A stretch of DNA of 34,433 nt from an uncultured Clostridia bacterium. GTDB taxonomy: Bacteria > Bacillota > Clostridia > TANB77 > CAG-508. The position numbers and the translations under genes are program-made. Below, piece after piece: positions 17,547 to 26,688 of this stretch; positions within the stretch are counted from its first letter, which is position 1, and each line of letters opens with the position of its first letter. Location of the stretch: contig CALWZW010000016.1 of the NCBI GenBank assembly GCA_944386135.1, positions 1-34,433 on the forward strand, read 5' to 3'. Below the pieces are notes generated by a model. It was not told where the DNA came from. It worked only from the letters and a program-made list of their open reading frames with translations, and did no database searches.

Positions 17547-18020
17547 TTATTTAATACAAAAGTCCTTCGTCCACTGATATACTTCGGTTCTATCTTTCTC
17601 GTCGATTAGACGAATCTGGCTTTTGGGCAATATTTCTACGAAACTGTACCTAAGAGGAACAATTTCCTCTCCTCTATCGCAAGAGTAGAGTCCGCATTTG
17701 TCTCCATTGCGTACAATCGAAACTTCACCTATCTCTATCAAATTGCCCATTTCGTCATAATTTTTCAATTCTGTTATCCAGCTTATATGGTCATAGTACG
17801 GTACCAGTATTTTGCCTGATGCCTCAACAAAAGCGTACTTTTTATTATTGAGTACTTTAAAAATTTGCCGGTTTCTAGCTAGGTATCCAGCTTGTGAGCT
17901 AATACTGTCTACCCATCCAAGTGAGAAAAGTTTTCCTCCTTCTACAACAAGTGAAAAATTGCCTTTTTTACTAATTAATATTGTTCCGGGAGCATAATCA
18001 TATTTTTCCCGATAGCTCAT
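17547..18020 (-). CDS. WG-repeat-like protein, probably horizontally acquired
   Basis: I prefer the ATG at 18018-18020 (MSYREKYDYAPGT), which has AAAGGA upstream; the frame extends to 18086. Repeating units such as KKYAFVEASGKILVPYYDHI and GDKCGLYSCDRGEEIVPLRY fit the WG repeat family (short beta motifs of unknown role). The base and codon use differs from the rest of the window: arginine is written CGG (18009-18011 and 17878-17880), CGC, CGT, AGA and AGG. The frame is whole only if CGG is a normal three-base arginine codon. Under the frameshift rule seen in 14 other genes it would be scrambled after codon 3. It is next to a duplicated tRNA end, which fits recent transfer. It may therefore be silent or misread in this host. 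Confidence 0.65.
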   Translation of the reverse strand: MSYREKYDYAPGTILISKKGNFSLVVEGGKLFSLGWVDSISSQAGYLARNRQIFKVLNNKKYAFVEASGKILVPYYDHISWITELKNYDEMGNLIEIGEVSIVRNGDKCGLYSCDRGEEIVPLRYSFVEILPKSQIRLIDEKDRTEVYQWTKDFCIK

Positions 18021-18209
18021 AAATTTCATTCCTTTCAAGGCCTTTGTAATAATTGATATTCGGACAACTTTTGTACTAAAAATCACCTTCCTTTAGTGTA
18101 CAATAAGTAATTGCTTATATGCAGTTTATTTTATCATTTTTATTAAATTATGTCAATTTATCTGTTTCTTTATTTTATCCTTAGCAGAATTCTTTTATCT
18201 TATTTTTTC

Positions 18210-18238
18210 TTGATTTTTTATATCATAAATGGTATCAT
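18210..18238 (+). promoter_or_regulatory. Promoter for the HD-GYP pair
   Basis: TTGATT (18210-18215), 17-base spacer, TATCAT (18233-18238), 26 bases before the ATG at 18265. Confidence 0.55.
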
Positions 18239-18264
18239 ATATTTAAGTTACAAAGGAGAAAATT

Positions 18265-19213
18265 ATGTTTAAACAAGATATTGAATTTTATAGTCCAACT
18301 AATTTAAAAACTTACAATTTAGACCAGACTATGCGTTATCAATTAAACGTACTTGAAAATTTAGACCCATTTACTAGAAAGCATAGTGAAAATGTTGCAA
18401 ACTTAACTTGTAGGATGTGTGAATATTTACATGCCAACAAAACTTTTACAATTCATGCAACAATTTGTGCTTATCTTCATGATATTGGAAAAATTTTTAT
18501 TCCGCCAGAAATTCTCCACAAACCTTCTAGGCTCACAGATGCAGAATTTGAAGTTATGAAAACACATACTACAATCGGATATAATATGTGTATGAAAGAT
18601 TTAAAACTTAGACCTTATGCTGGTCGGTCCTCTTTATCATCACGAGTGTTTAAATGGTACTGGATACCCTAACGGTTTAACTAAAAAAGATATCCCATAC
18701 TATGCTCAGATTATCCATATTGCTGATGTTTTTGATGCAATTGTTGCTAAAAGACAATATAAAACTCACATCAATATTTCTGAAACTTTAAAACTTCTTA
18801 TTAAAGATGCTGAACCTTCCATTCAATCTGTTGCATTAGACGCTTTAGCAACAGATTCTAGGTATGGTAAGATTAATCCAAGAGTTTTAAATGTTTTGTT
18901 TAAAGTCGTAATTGATGATACTTTATATGAAATTAGCTGTACTATGGAATATGTAAATTATTTAAAAGATCAACTTAAGAGACTTCATAAGATAAAAAGG
19001 TATGGAGAAAAAGCTGAAAATTCAAAGAAAGACAAAGATAAAGATTATTACCAAGAGTGTATGGAAATTCTTTTTGAGCAAGGTGAAAATTTTGGAAATT
19101 ATCTTGATGTAATAGATGAATATAACCAAGCTCTAAAGAATAGAAGTGATGTAATTGAAAAACTTTATAGAGAAATTACTATAATTAAGAAATTGAACCC
19201 TAATCATTTATAA
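18265..19213 (+). CDS. HD-GYP domain protein (first tandem copy), one +1 frameshift at CGG
   Basis: A 315-residue protein once moved +1 at CGG 18625-18627 (GGT C GGT). Before the shift it carries the HD signature in [16 protein letters not shown] and the upstream [12 protein letters not shown]; after it the frame gives [20 protein letters not shown], the GYP signature. So the HD and GYP halves of the active site are in different frames and only the shift joins them. HD-GYP proteins usually hydrolyse cyclic di-GMP. The C-terminal third (KDKDKDYYQECMEILFEQGENF) is a charged, helical extension I do not recognise. No membrane or receiver domain is present. A second copy follows after 18 bases. 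Confidence 0.88.
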
Positions 19214-19231
19214 TATACAAAGGAGAAAGCT

Positions 19232-20175
19232 ATGTTTAAACCAGACATTGATTTTTATAGTCCTATTAATTTAAAGTCCTATAACTTAGACCAGGCTATG
19301 CGTTACCAACTTAATATGCTTGAGAATTTAGATCCTTTTACTAGAAGACATAGTGAAAATGTTGCAAACTTGACTTGCAGGATGTGTGAATATTTGCATG
19401 CAAAAAAGATGTTTACTATTCATGCAACAATTTGTGCTTATTTACATGATATAGGAAAGCTTTTTATTCCTCCTGAAATACTTAATAAGCCTACAATGCT
19501 TACTGATGCAGAATTTGAGATTATGAAAACACATACCACAATTGGATATAACATGTGCATGAAAGATTTAAAACTTAGGCCTTATGCTGGTCGGTCCTCT
19601 TTATCATCATGAATGTTTAAACGGAACTGGATATCCAAATCGGTTTAACTAAAAAGGATATTCCTTTTTATGCCCAAGTAATTCATGTGGCTGATGTTTA
19701 TGATGCACTAGTTACTAAGAGGCAATATAAGACTCACGTTAATATCTCTGAAACTTTAAGACTTTTACTAAAAGATGCAGAACCTTCTGTTCAGTCTATT
19801 GCATTAGATGCTTTATCTACTGAGTCAAAGTATGGAAAAATAAATATAAAAGTATTAAGAGTCTTATTTAAGGTTGTAATTGATGATACTTATTATGAAA
19901 TTAGTTGTACTCTTGAGTATATAAAGTATTTACAAGAGCAGATAAAAAGATTAAATAAAATATATAAATATGAATTGAAATCCAACAGTGCAAAGAAAGA
20001 TAAGGACAAAGAATATTATAGAGAATGCATGAAACTTTTACTTGATAAAGGAGAAAGTCTTGAAAATTATCATCAAATAGAATATGAATACGAGGAAGCT
20101 CTAAAAATTAGAAAAGATGTTGTTAATAAACTATACAGAGAAATTGATATTATAAAGCATTTAGAAAAGCAATAG
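19232..20175 (+). CDS. HD-GYP domain protein (second tandem copy), two +1 frameshifts at CGG
   Basis: This paralogue (313 residues) is clearly homologous to the first copy throughout. Its first shift, CGG 19592-19594 (GGT C GGT), is at the identical place. The second is new: CGG 19641-19643 (AAT C GGT), where copy one has plain AAC GGT. Both give NGLTKKDIP, so copy two carries one added base that the host must skip. HD motif [18 protein letters not shown] motif [14 protein letters not shown], recovered only with both shifts. The ribosome-binding site AAAGGAGAAAG precedes ATG. It ends in a hairpin shared with mazF. Confidence 0.88.
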
Positions 20176-20195
20176 AGGAAAACTCTATTGCTTTT
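20165..20195. terminator. Bidirectional terminator between HD-GYP copy two and mazF
   Basis: AAAAGCAATAGAG (20165-20177) pairs with CTCTATTGCTTTT (20183-20195). The stop codon of the plus-strand gene is inside the left arm, and the mazF stop touches the right. Confidence 0.8.
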
Positions 20196-20544
20196 ATTCT
20201 TCTAATCCAAAGCTTACACCTAATGCATTATTTATTTGATTAATTATTTTACTATCATCAATATGACCTATTCTTTCTTTTAGTCTGCTTTTGTCTATAG
20301 TTCTTATTTGCTCTGCAAGTACTATAGAATCTGATTTTAATCCATTATTTTGAGAGCCTATTTCTATATGGGTTGGGAGTTTTGCTTTCCCAGTTTGCGA
20401 GGTAATTGCAGCAGCAATAACTGTTGGACTATATTTGTTTCCTGTATCATTTTGTATTATTAGTACTGGTCTTATTCCTCCCTGTTCTGAACCTACTACT
20501 GGACTTAAATCTGCATAAAACATATCTCCTCTTCTTATTATCAT
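20194..20544 (-). CDS. ndoA: MazF/EndoA (PemK-type) mRNA endoribonuclease toxin
   Basis: A 116-residue protein with the whole EndoA pattern: [32 protein letters not shown], then [12 protein letters not shown] and [21 protein letters not shown]. The arginine in GGIRPVL and the threonine in AAAITSQTG are the catalytic neighbourhood in the family. EndoA cuts mRNA at UACAU in Bacillus; specificity here is not known. The antitoxin (MazE/EndoAI) gene is not next to it: the upstream gene is a LolA/YdcC-like lipoprotein. In Bacillus subtilis ydcC and alr are neighbours of this toxin, so the grouping is conserved in part. Confidence 0.92.
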   Translation of the reverse strand: MIIRRGDMFYADLSPVVGSEQGGIRPVLIIQNDTGNKYSPTVIAAAITSQTGKAKLPTHIEIGSQNNGLKSDSIVLAEQIRTIDKSRLKERIGHIDDSKIINQINNALGVSFGLEE

Positions 20545-20613
20545 ATTGTTTCACTCCTACTATTACATATATTTTCAGATATATTTTAACTATTAGTCTT
20601 AAATTGAGATATC

Positions 20614-21240
20614 TTAGTTTCCGAGTACTTCCTCTTTACTTATTTTATTTATTTTTATCTCCTTATATAATATGTAAACTGTCCTATTTTGGTTAATATC
20701 TAAAATTTCCATTTTCGTTGGCAAATTCGTTTCTTTATTAATATATAGTATTTTATATTTTTCATACTTATTTGTACTGTTCTTTAATTCTATCTTTATA
20801 ACTTTTTCTTCTCCTTTTTCTGTTTCTTCTTTTTTATCTGCTTCTTTATACTCTTCTACAAAGCAAATTAGACTTAGTAAATTTCCTTGAATACAATTAT
20901 ATTTCTCGTAGATTTTTCTTAGGCTTAATGCTTTATTTTCAATTATAAGATTTTCTCCGTCAAATGTTGTTGTTAGCCCTTTTATATTTTCTGGTTCTAA
21001 TATTTCTTGTTTAAATATATTGGGTTCATGATATTTTTGATTTATTATATATTTATTAGTATTTTTATTACTATAAATCTCTACTTCTATTACAGCTTCA
21101 TACGACTTAATACTTAAAATGTCACTATCATCTGATTTACTTATATTATTTCCCGAATTTGATAATTTATAAGCAATTTGTACAAAAATAATTACAATTA
21201 AAAAAAATATAAAAAGAGCTATTATGTATTTTTTCTTCAT
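20614..21240 (-). CDS. LolA-fold, YdcC-like membrane-anchored protein
   Basis: A 208-residue protein with one N-terminal membrane helix (residues 5-26) and an extracytoplasmic part: SYEAVIEVEIYSNKNTNKY, FKQEILEPENIKGLTTTFDG and TNLPTKMEILDINQNRT. This pattern (surface-linked protein testing lipid or cofactor carriage) recalls LolA/YdcC-type sporulation lipoproteins. There is no lipobox cysteine, so it is anchored by the helix. The call rests on pattern and on its place beside mazF, and is not firm. Confidence 0.5.
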   Translation of the reverse strand: MKKKYIIALFIFFLIVIIFVQIAYKLSNSGNNISKSDDSDILSIKSYEAVIEVEIYSNKNTNKYIINQKYHEPNIFKQEILEPENIKGLTTTFDGENLIIENKALSLRKIYEKYNCIQGNLLSLICFVEEYKEADKKEETEKGEEKVIKIELKNSTNKYEKYKILYINKETNLPTKMEILDINQNRTVYILYKEIKINKISKEEVLGN

Positions 21241-21260
21241 AATTACTTACATCCCTTTCT

Positions 21261-21280
21261 CGCCAAAACGCAATTATTTT
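21261..21280. repeat. Third copy of the CGCCAAAACGC dispersed repeat
   Basis: A 20-base sequence starting CGCCAAAACGC that matches the pair at 3092-3112 and 3218-3238, here upstream of the LolA-like gene. Confidence 0.7.
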
Positions 21281-21327
21281 CCAACTAAAAAAGGATGAGA
21301 AATCATCCTTCTAAATATAATATTCTA

Positions 21328-22303
21328 TTATTGATTAAAGTATTCTGTTAGTGCTTTTACTAATTCTTCTTTTTTCTCTATTCTATTTATATAATCTCTA
21401 ACTACAGAACTATTCGCCATTCCTTTTGTATACCATGCAATATGTTTTCGCATTTCTCTTATTCCGGTATATTCTCCTTTTTCTTCTAGTTCTAAATTTA
21501 TATGTTCTAATATAATATTTAAAATTTCCTTGTTTTCTCTTTTTCTTGGTTCTTTACCATCTCTTAGGTAGTTTATTATATCTTCAAATATATATGGTTT
21601 TCCGCAATGTGCCTCTTGCAATCATTATTCCATCTGCTTTTGTATATTCAAGCATTTTCAATGCATCTTTCTCATTTTTTATATTTCCATTACCTATTAT
21701 TGGTATATTCAATATTTCTTTTAATTTTTTTATTGAATCTAAATCACATTCACCACCGAAATATTCCTCTCTTGTTCTTCCGATGTAAGGTAATTGCTTT
21801 TACTCCGTACTTCTTCTAGTCTTTTTCCAAGTTCTTCATAAACTATATGTTTTTCATCCCAGCCTTTTCTTATTTTTACTGTTACCGGTTTTGAAACTGT
21901 ATTTACAACTTCTTTTGCAATATTTACAGCTAAATCTACATCTAACAGTAATTTGCTACCGTCTCCGTTTTTTACAACCTTTGGTGCTGGACATCCCATA
22001 TTTATGTCTATAATATCCGCGATATCTTCTACATACTTACTTGCTGTTTTCATTGCTTCTATATTGCTTCCAAATATTTGTACAATAATTGGTCTTTTTT
22101 CTCCTTTTGTATTTAGCAAAAGTTTAGTTTTTTCATCTCCATACATTAAAGCTTTTGCGCTTACCATTTCTGTACATACAGCACCTACTCCGAAACTTTT
22201 TACATATTATTCTAAATGGCAGGTCTGTAATTCCTGCCATTGGTGCAAGTATTATATTATTTTCTAATTCTACATCTCCGATTTTTAGTTTATGTAAGTA
22301 CAC
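21328..22303 (-). CDS. dusB: tRNA-dihydrouridine synthase DusB, four +1 frameshifts at CGG
   Basis: The gene is unreadable in one frame. Four +1 moves restore 323 residues: CGG 22190-22192 (TTT C GGA, giving KKFGVGAVCTEMVSAKAL), 21805-21807 (GTA C GGA, giving EEVGVKAITL), 21780-21782 (CAT C GGA, giving LHGRTREEYFGG) and 21602-21604 (TTG C GGA, giving RGTLGKPYIFED). The result shows every Dus motif: APMAGITDLPFR, DINMGCPAPKVVKNGDGSKL with its catalytic cysteine, HGRTR, and a flavin-binding GNGNI region. Length minus four is divisible by three. Start is GTG at 22301-22303 with AGGAG upstream. Dus reduces uridines in the tRNA D-loop using FMN. It follows rodA closely. Confidence 0.92.
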
Positions 22304-22329
22304 TTTTTATCTCCTATTAATTTTTCAAA

Positions 22330-23443
22330 CTAATCTATAAATATTGCTTTCTTACGTCTCGCACTAATATTAAGTAAAAGTCCTATACACATAAAGTTTG
22401 TAATCATTGAGCTACCTCCATAACTTACAAATGGAAGTGGTACTCCTGTTATTGGTAAAAGTCCCATTGTCATTCCTATATTTTCAGTCATATGAAATGC
22501 AAATATTCCGTGCAATTCCAATTGCAATATATCCGTCCGTATATCGTCTTTAGCTGTTTTTGCAACATATATAGCTTTTGTTATCATTATTACATATAGT
22601 ACGATTACCAATGCTGCTATAATAAACCCCATTTCTTCTCCTATTACTGAGAAAATAAAATCTGTTGTTTTTGGATAAAGGTATCCGAAGTTGAGTCTGA
22701 TTTCCCATAAGAATGCCCATTCCAATAAGCCTTCCTGAGCCTATTGCTATTTTTGACTGTATTAAGTTATATCCTGCTCCTCTTGGGTCTAATTCTGGAT
22801 TTAAGAATACATCTATTCTCGTTTTTGCATGGTCTGGAAGTATAAAGAAATAAAGTACTGGAATTGCAATTAAGGCAATTAATATTACTCCAATTACATA
22901 TTTTTTATCTATTCCTGCTGCAAATAACATGAAAGCTACTGCTACAATAAATGCCATAACTGTTCCATAGTCTGGCTGCAATACTATAAGTCCCATTGGT
23001 ACTCCTGCAATTAAAAGAGTAAGTGCCAATTTCCATATTCTATTTATTTCTGTTTTATCTCTTTTCTGAAATTGTACTATTATATAGGCTAAAAATATTA
23101 TCAATATTACTTTTGCAAATTCACTTGGTTGTATTGTTATTGAATCTGATATCTTAAACCAGCTACTAGCTCCATTTATTGGCTCTGTGAACAGAACTGC
23201 GACAAGCGCAATAAGTGCCAGTCCATAAAGAACTGGTGAAATTTTTGCTATTAAGTTATAATCTATAAACAATACTATTACCATAATAGGAATACTTATA
23301 AGTGCCCATACAATTTGTTTTTGAAACTCCTCATGTTCAGCATCTTGCGTCGCAGAGAAAAGAGCTACAAGTCCTATGCATAATAGTATTAAGCAACAAA
23401 TAAGTATTCCCCATTCTACGTTTTTTAACATTTTTTTATTCAT
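22330..23443 (-). CDS. rodA: RodA/FtsW (SEDS) peptidoglycan glycosyltransferase, four +1 frameshifts at CGG
   Basis: A 369-residue SEDS protein with about ten membrane helices. Sites: CGG 22685-22687 (CTT C GGA, giving [20 protein letters not shown]), then three close together: 22537-22539 (ATA C GGA), 22533-22535 (GGA C GGA) and 22508-22510 (GCA C GGA). The cluster reads [19 protein letters not shown], which restores the family region ending [18 protein letters not shown]. The triple costs exactly three bases, so a gene caller sees no break but gets wrong residues ([14 protein letters not shown]). RodA polymerises glycan for cell elongation with a class B PBP. [13 protein letters not shown] is intact. 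Next to minE and dusB. Confidence 0.93.
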
Positions 23444-23456
23444 TTATAAACCCTCT

Positions 23457-23949
23457 TTAATCTTTATTAACGGTTTCTGTATCTTCTTCTAAAATAGGTT
23501 CATCTTTTTCTTCTGTATTCTCTTTTATTTCTTCTTGATTTGTTTCTTCTTTATTTTGTTCTTCGCTGTTTTTTTCTACTTCTTGCTCTTTTTTATTTTC
23601 TTCGTCTTCATGCTCTTCTTTTTCAAGTTCTTTGTGTTTTTCTCTTAGAACATCATCCTTTATACTAAGAATTGGTATATTTGCATATAATGCTGGTGCA
23701 CCATTTGTTCCATCATCATTTTGTTTGTTTGTCATTCTTACGTCTATTGCAGATTCATCTACATCTATATATTTTTTAATTACTTCTATAATTTCTTGTT
23801 TCATTAATTCCAAGAAATCTGCAGATACATTTGCTCTATCTTGCATTAGTACTAAATGTAGTCTTTCTTTTGCTGTATCTTTTGAATTATTACTTTTCTT
23901 ATCTGATTTTCCGTTTGTTCTTAAAAAAATTTATAATGTTTTCAAACAT
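23457..23949 (-). CDS. minE: MinE topological specificity factor with a long acidic tail; one +1 frameshift at CGG
   Basis: The true start is ATG 23947-23949 (MFENIINFFKNK), whose first 13 codons are in another frame from the rest. A +1 move at CGG 23911-23913 (AAA C GGA) joins it to GKSDKKSNNSKDTAKERLHLVLMQDRANVSADFLELM, the classic MinE core. Without the shift the membrane-touching N-terminus is lost. Total 163 residues, about twice the usual 85-90, because of a glutamate- and lysine-rich tail from about residue 95 to the end. MinE drives MinD off the membrane to place the division site. Confidence 0.87.
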
Positions 23950-23976
23950 TGTTATTCCACCTTCGTTTATATTTTT

Positions 23977-24784
23977 TTACTTTTTACTAAATATTCTTTT
24001 TATCTTAGCAAATAATCCTTTTTCTCTTCCTGGTATAGTAACTTCTATATTTTCTCCGAAGTATTCTTTTTGCTATTTCTCTGTACGCTTTACCTGAAGG
24101 TGCTTTTTTGTTTGATATTACTGGTTCACCTTTATTAGTTTGCGTGATTATATATTCATCATCTGGTACAACTCCAGTTAATTCTATTGAAAGTAGGTCA
24201 ACGATGTCTTCTACATCCATCATTTCACCTTTTTTTACCATATTAGGTCTAAGTCTATTTATTACTAATTCTGAATTTTTAATATCTGATGCTTCAAGTA
24301 GTCCAATAATTCTATCTGCATCTCTTATTGCAGAAATTTCTGCTGTAGTTACAACTATTGCTCTATCTGCTCCTGCTACTGCATTTTTAAATCCTTGTTC
24401 AATTCCTGCTGGACAGTCTATTAATATGTAATCAAAATTTTCTTTTAAATTTTTTGTAAGTTCTCTCATTTGTTCTTCATTTACTGCACTTTTATCTCTT
24501 GTTTGGGCAGCAGGTAATAAAAATAATTCGTCATATCTTTTATCTTTAATTAAAGCTTGTCTTAGTTTACATCTTCCTTCAACAACATCTACTATATCAT
24601 ATACTATTCTATTTTCTAATCCCATTACTACATCAAGATTTCTTAGTCCGATATCTGTATCTACGAGTGCTACTTTCTTTCCTTCCAAAGCTAAGGATGC
24701 ACCTAAGTTAGCTGTTGTAGTTGTTTTACCAACGCCACCTTTTCCAGATGTTATTACTATAACTTCTCCCATTTTTTCCTCCAT
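23977..24784 (-). CDS. minD: MinD septum-site ATPase, one +1 frameshift at CGG
   Basis: A 268-residue ParA-type ATPase with deviant Walker A GKGGVGKTTTTANLG, then LVDTDIGLRNLDVVMG and DYILIDCPAGIE. Near the C-terminus the frame breaks at CGG 24056-24058 (CTT C GGA). The +1 frame gives LGENIEVTIPGREKGLFAKIKRIFSKK. The last dozen residues form the amphipathic membrane-targeting helix that MinD needs to bind the membrane. The unshifted product would end RRKYRSYYTRKRKRIIC with no such helix. So function depends on the shift. It heads the minD-minE-rodA-dusB run; no minC is adjacent. Confidence 0.93.
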
Positions 24785-24881
24785 CCTGACTTTTCAATTT
24801 AAGTCATACGTTTTTATTTTCCTTTTAGTCATCTATATGTTTTTCTATTTTCTCTAGTAAAATTTTCCATTTAGAGAAAAA

Positions 24882-24943
24882 AGCAAAAGTAAGACATATT
24901 AAAAAATATCTTATTTCTATTTTTTTTAATCTTATCTTTTGCT
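24882..24943 (-). terminator. Hairpin terminator upstream of minD
   Basis: AAGCAAAAGATAAG and CTTACTTTTGCTT on the minus strand, one base bulged, are followed by TTTTTT. It ends the gene at 24971-25198. Confidence 0.65.
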
Positions 24944-24970
24944 TACAATATTTTATATTTTACTTTTGTT

Positions 24971-25198
24971 CTATATTACTATTGTCGGATCACTTATATC
25001 TTCATATATCTGGTCTATATTATTTACATCTTCCCCATATATTTCCTTTAGTCTTTGCTCTGCTTGTAAAACTGTAACTTGAGAATTTGTACTTGTCCAA
25101 TATAAATTTATAAGTATAGCCATACAAAATATAAATGCGACTATTACAAACACAGTAATCGAGCCTTTTTCAGACTTTAATTTCATCATATGTTTCAT
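24971..25198 (-). CDS. Small protein with pilin/TadE-like N-terminal helix
   Basis: A 75-residue protein starting MKHMMKLKSEKGSITVFVIVAFIF. A Gly-Ser followed by a hydrophobic helix resembles the leader-proximal part of TadE-like or type IV pseudopilins, though the remainder is too short for a pilin. It stands alone between the ECF transporter and minD, with its own hairpin. Confidence 0.45.
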   Translation of the reverse strand: MKHMMKLKSEKGSITVFVIVAFIFCMAILINLYWTSTNSQVTVLQAEQRLKEIYGEDVNNIDQIYEDISDPTIVI

Positions 25199-25297
25199 TC
25201 CTCTCTTAGTAACAAAACTTTTCTAATTTTGTACGTTTTATATTATATCCTATATATCGTTTTTATTCAAGTTTTTTAAAATATTTTTTTGATTTTT

Positions 25298-25873
25298 TTA
25301 GTTTGCATATCCTTTTGAATATAAACTGTTTTCTATTTTCCCTATTCTTTTTATTATTGAAGTTATAAGTGGAACTAATATATAATTTGGTTTTCTTATA
25401 ATATTTTTTAAGTTTGGATTACAGCCTTTTGACTTTAAAGAATATTTTAGCTCTGTAATTTCTTTTTGTATAATTGGTATGAAAGTAAGTCCAATACATA
25501 CGATTATTCCTACTTCTTTTGAATTTATATTTATGATTTTTAATGGTTTTAAAAGAGTTTCTATTACATATTGTAGTTTATGTGGTGTCATTTTTTTAGA
25601 AAATATATATGTTATATTGCATACAAGAATTAATCTAATCCCAATTAGTATTCCATAGCTTATTCCACTAATTATCATATTTATTCCTGCTGTAAAAATA
25701 ATAAATGGGATTATTTTTAATACCGACATTAATGCTTTTTTTAGTTTTTGCTTTAGAATAATCATTAATAGTATATTTATAACAAAAAATATTCCTAATA
25801 AAAAATAATCTTTTATGAAGAATATTAATACTGTGTACATTAAAAATAACACGAATTCTACTATATATAGCAT
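25298..25873 (-). CDS. ecfT: ECF transporter transmembrane component EcfT
   Basis: A 191-residue membrane protein with five or so helices. It has the two EcfT coupling-helix motifs, LKYSLKSKGCNP and ENSLYSKGYAN, in which a small-residue-(K/R)-G segment contacts the ATPases. EcfT holds the A and S parts together. It follows ecfA by 19 bases. At 191 residues it is shorter than typical (about 260). Confidence 0.8.
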   Translation of the reverse strand: MLYIVEFVLFLMYTVLIFFIKDYFLLGIFFVINILLMIILKQKLKKALMSVLKIIPFIIFTAGINMIISGISYGILIGIRLILVCNITYIFSKKMTPHKLQYVIETLLKPLKIININSKEVGIIVCIGLTFIPIIQKEITELKYSLKSKGCNPNLKNIIRKPNYILVPLITSIIKRIGKIENSLYSKGYAN

Positions 25874-25892
25874 TATTATTTCTCCCTTGATT

Positions 25893-26669
25893 TTAAATTA
25901 ATTCTTCAAATTTTATTTCTATACCTTTTTCTTTTAATTTCTGCATTGTTTCTATTGCCTTTGGTATTTTTATTCCTTTTTCTTTTAAGAAATCTATGTT
26001 GTCTAATATTTCTTTTGTTTCAAACTCCTTTGCAATATTTCCATTTTCTAAAACTATTATTCTATCTGATATAAATATCTCATCAATTATATTTGTTATA
26101 TATATAATAGTATAGCCTAAGCTTTTAAGTTCTTTCACAATTTTCTTTATATCTTCCTTGCCTTCTGGGTCAAGCATTGCCGTAGGTTCATCCATTACAA
26201 TGTACTTTGGTCTTACACTTAATACTCCTGCAATTGTAACTCTTTGTTTTTGTCCTAAAGATAATTCATAGGCTTCTTTGTTTATAAAGTTTTCCATTCC
26301 GCACTTGCTTTAGAGCTGTATTTATTCTTTCTTCTTTATTTTCTAAATTCAAATTATTTAATGCGAATATTATATCATCATGTACATTATTAAATATTAT
26401 TTGATTTTCTGGGTTTTGAAACACTATCCCGTATTGTTTTCCTTAAATTTACAAATTCCTTTTTGTCTTTTGTATCAATACTGTCTACTAAGATTCTTCC
26501 GATTAGTTGGTTTTGTTATTCCTGCAATTAACCTTGCAAGAGTTGATTTCCCAGAGCCATTTTTACCTATGATGCTTACAACTTCTCCTTCTTTTATTTT
26601 TAAATTTATATTTTTTAATACTTCTACTTCATTTTTGTATTTATAACTTAAATCTTCTACTTCTATCAT
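25893..26669 (-). CDS. ecfA: ECF transporter ATPase EcfA, three +1 frameshifts at CGG
   Basis: Three +1 moves repair it: CGG 26499-26501 (AAT C GGA, giving [15 protein letters not shown]), 26429-26431 (ATA C GGG, giving [14 protein letters not shown]), and 26299-26301 (GTG C GGA, giving [18 protein letters not shown]). The second is the only site whose fourth base is G. The joined protein (257 residues) has Walker [12 protein letters not shown]-loop FQNPENQ, signature LSLGQKQRV and Walker [16 protein letters not shown], in order. The switch histidine is replaced by asparagine (YITNIIDE in place of ITHxxxE). Only one A subunit is present here, while folate ECF systems usually use a pair. It sits between folC and ecfT. 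Confidence 0.9.
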
Positions 26670-26688
26670 TCTTTAATTCTGTTCCTTC

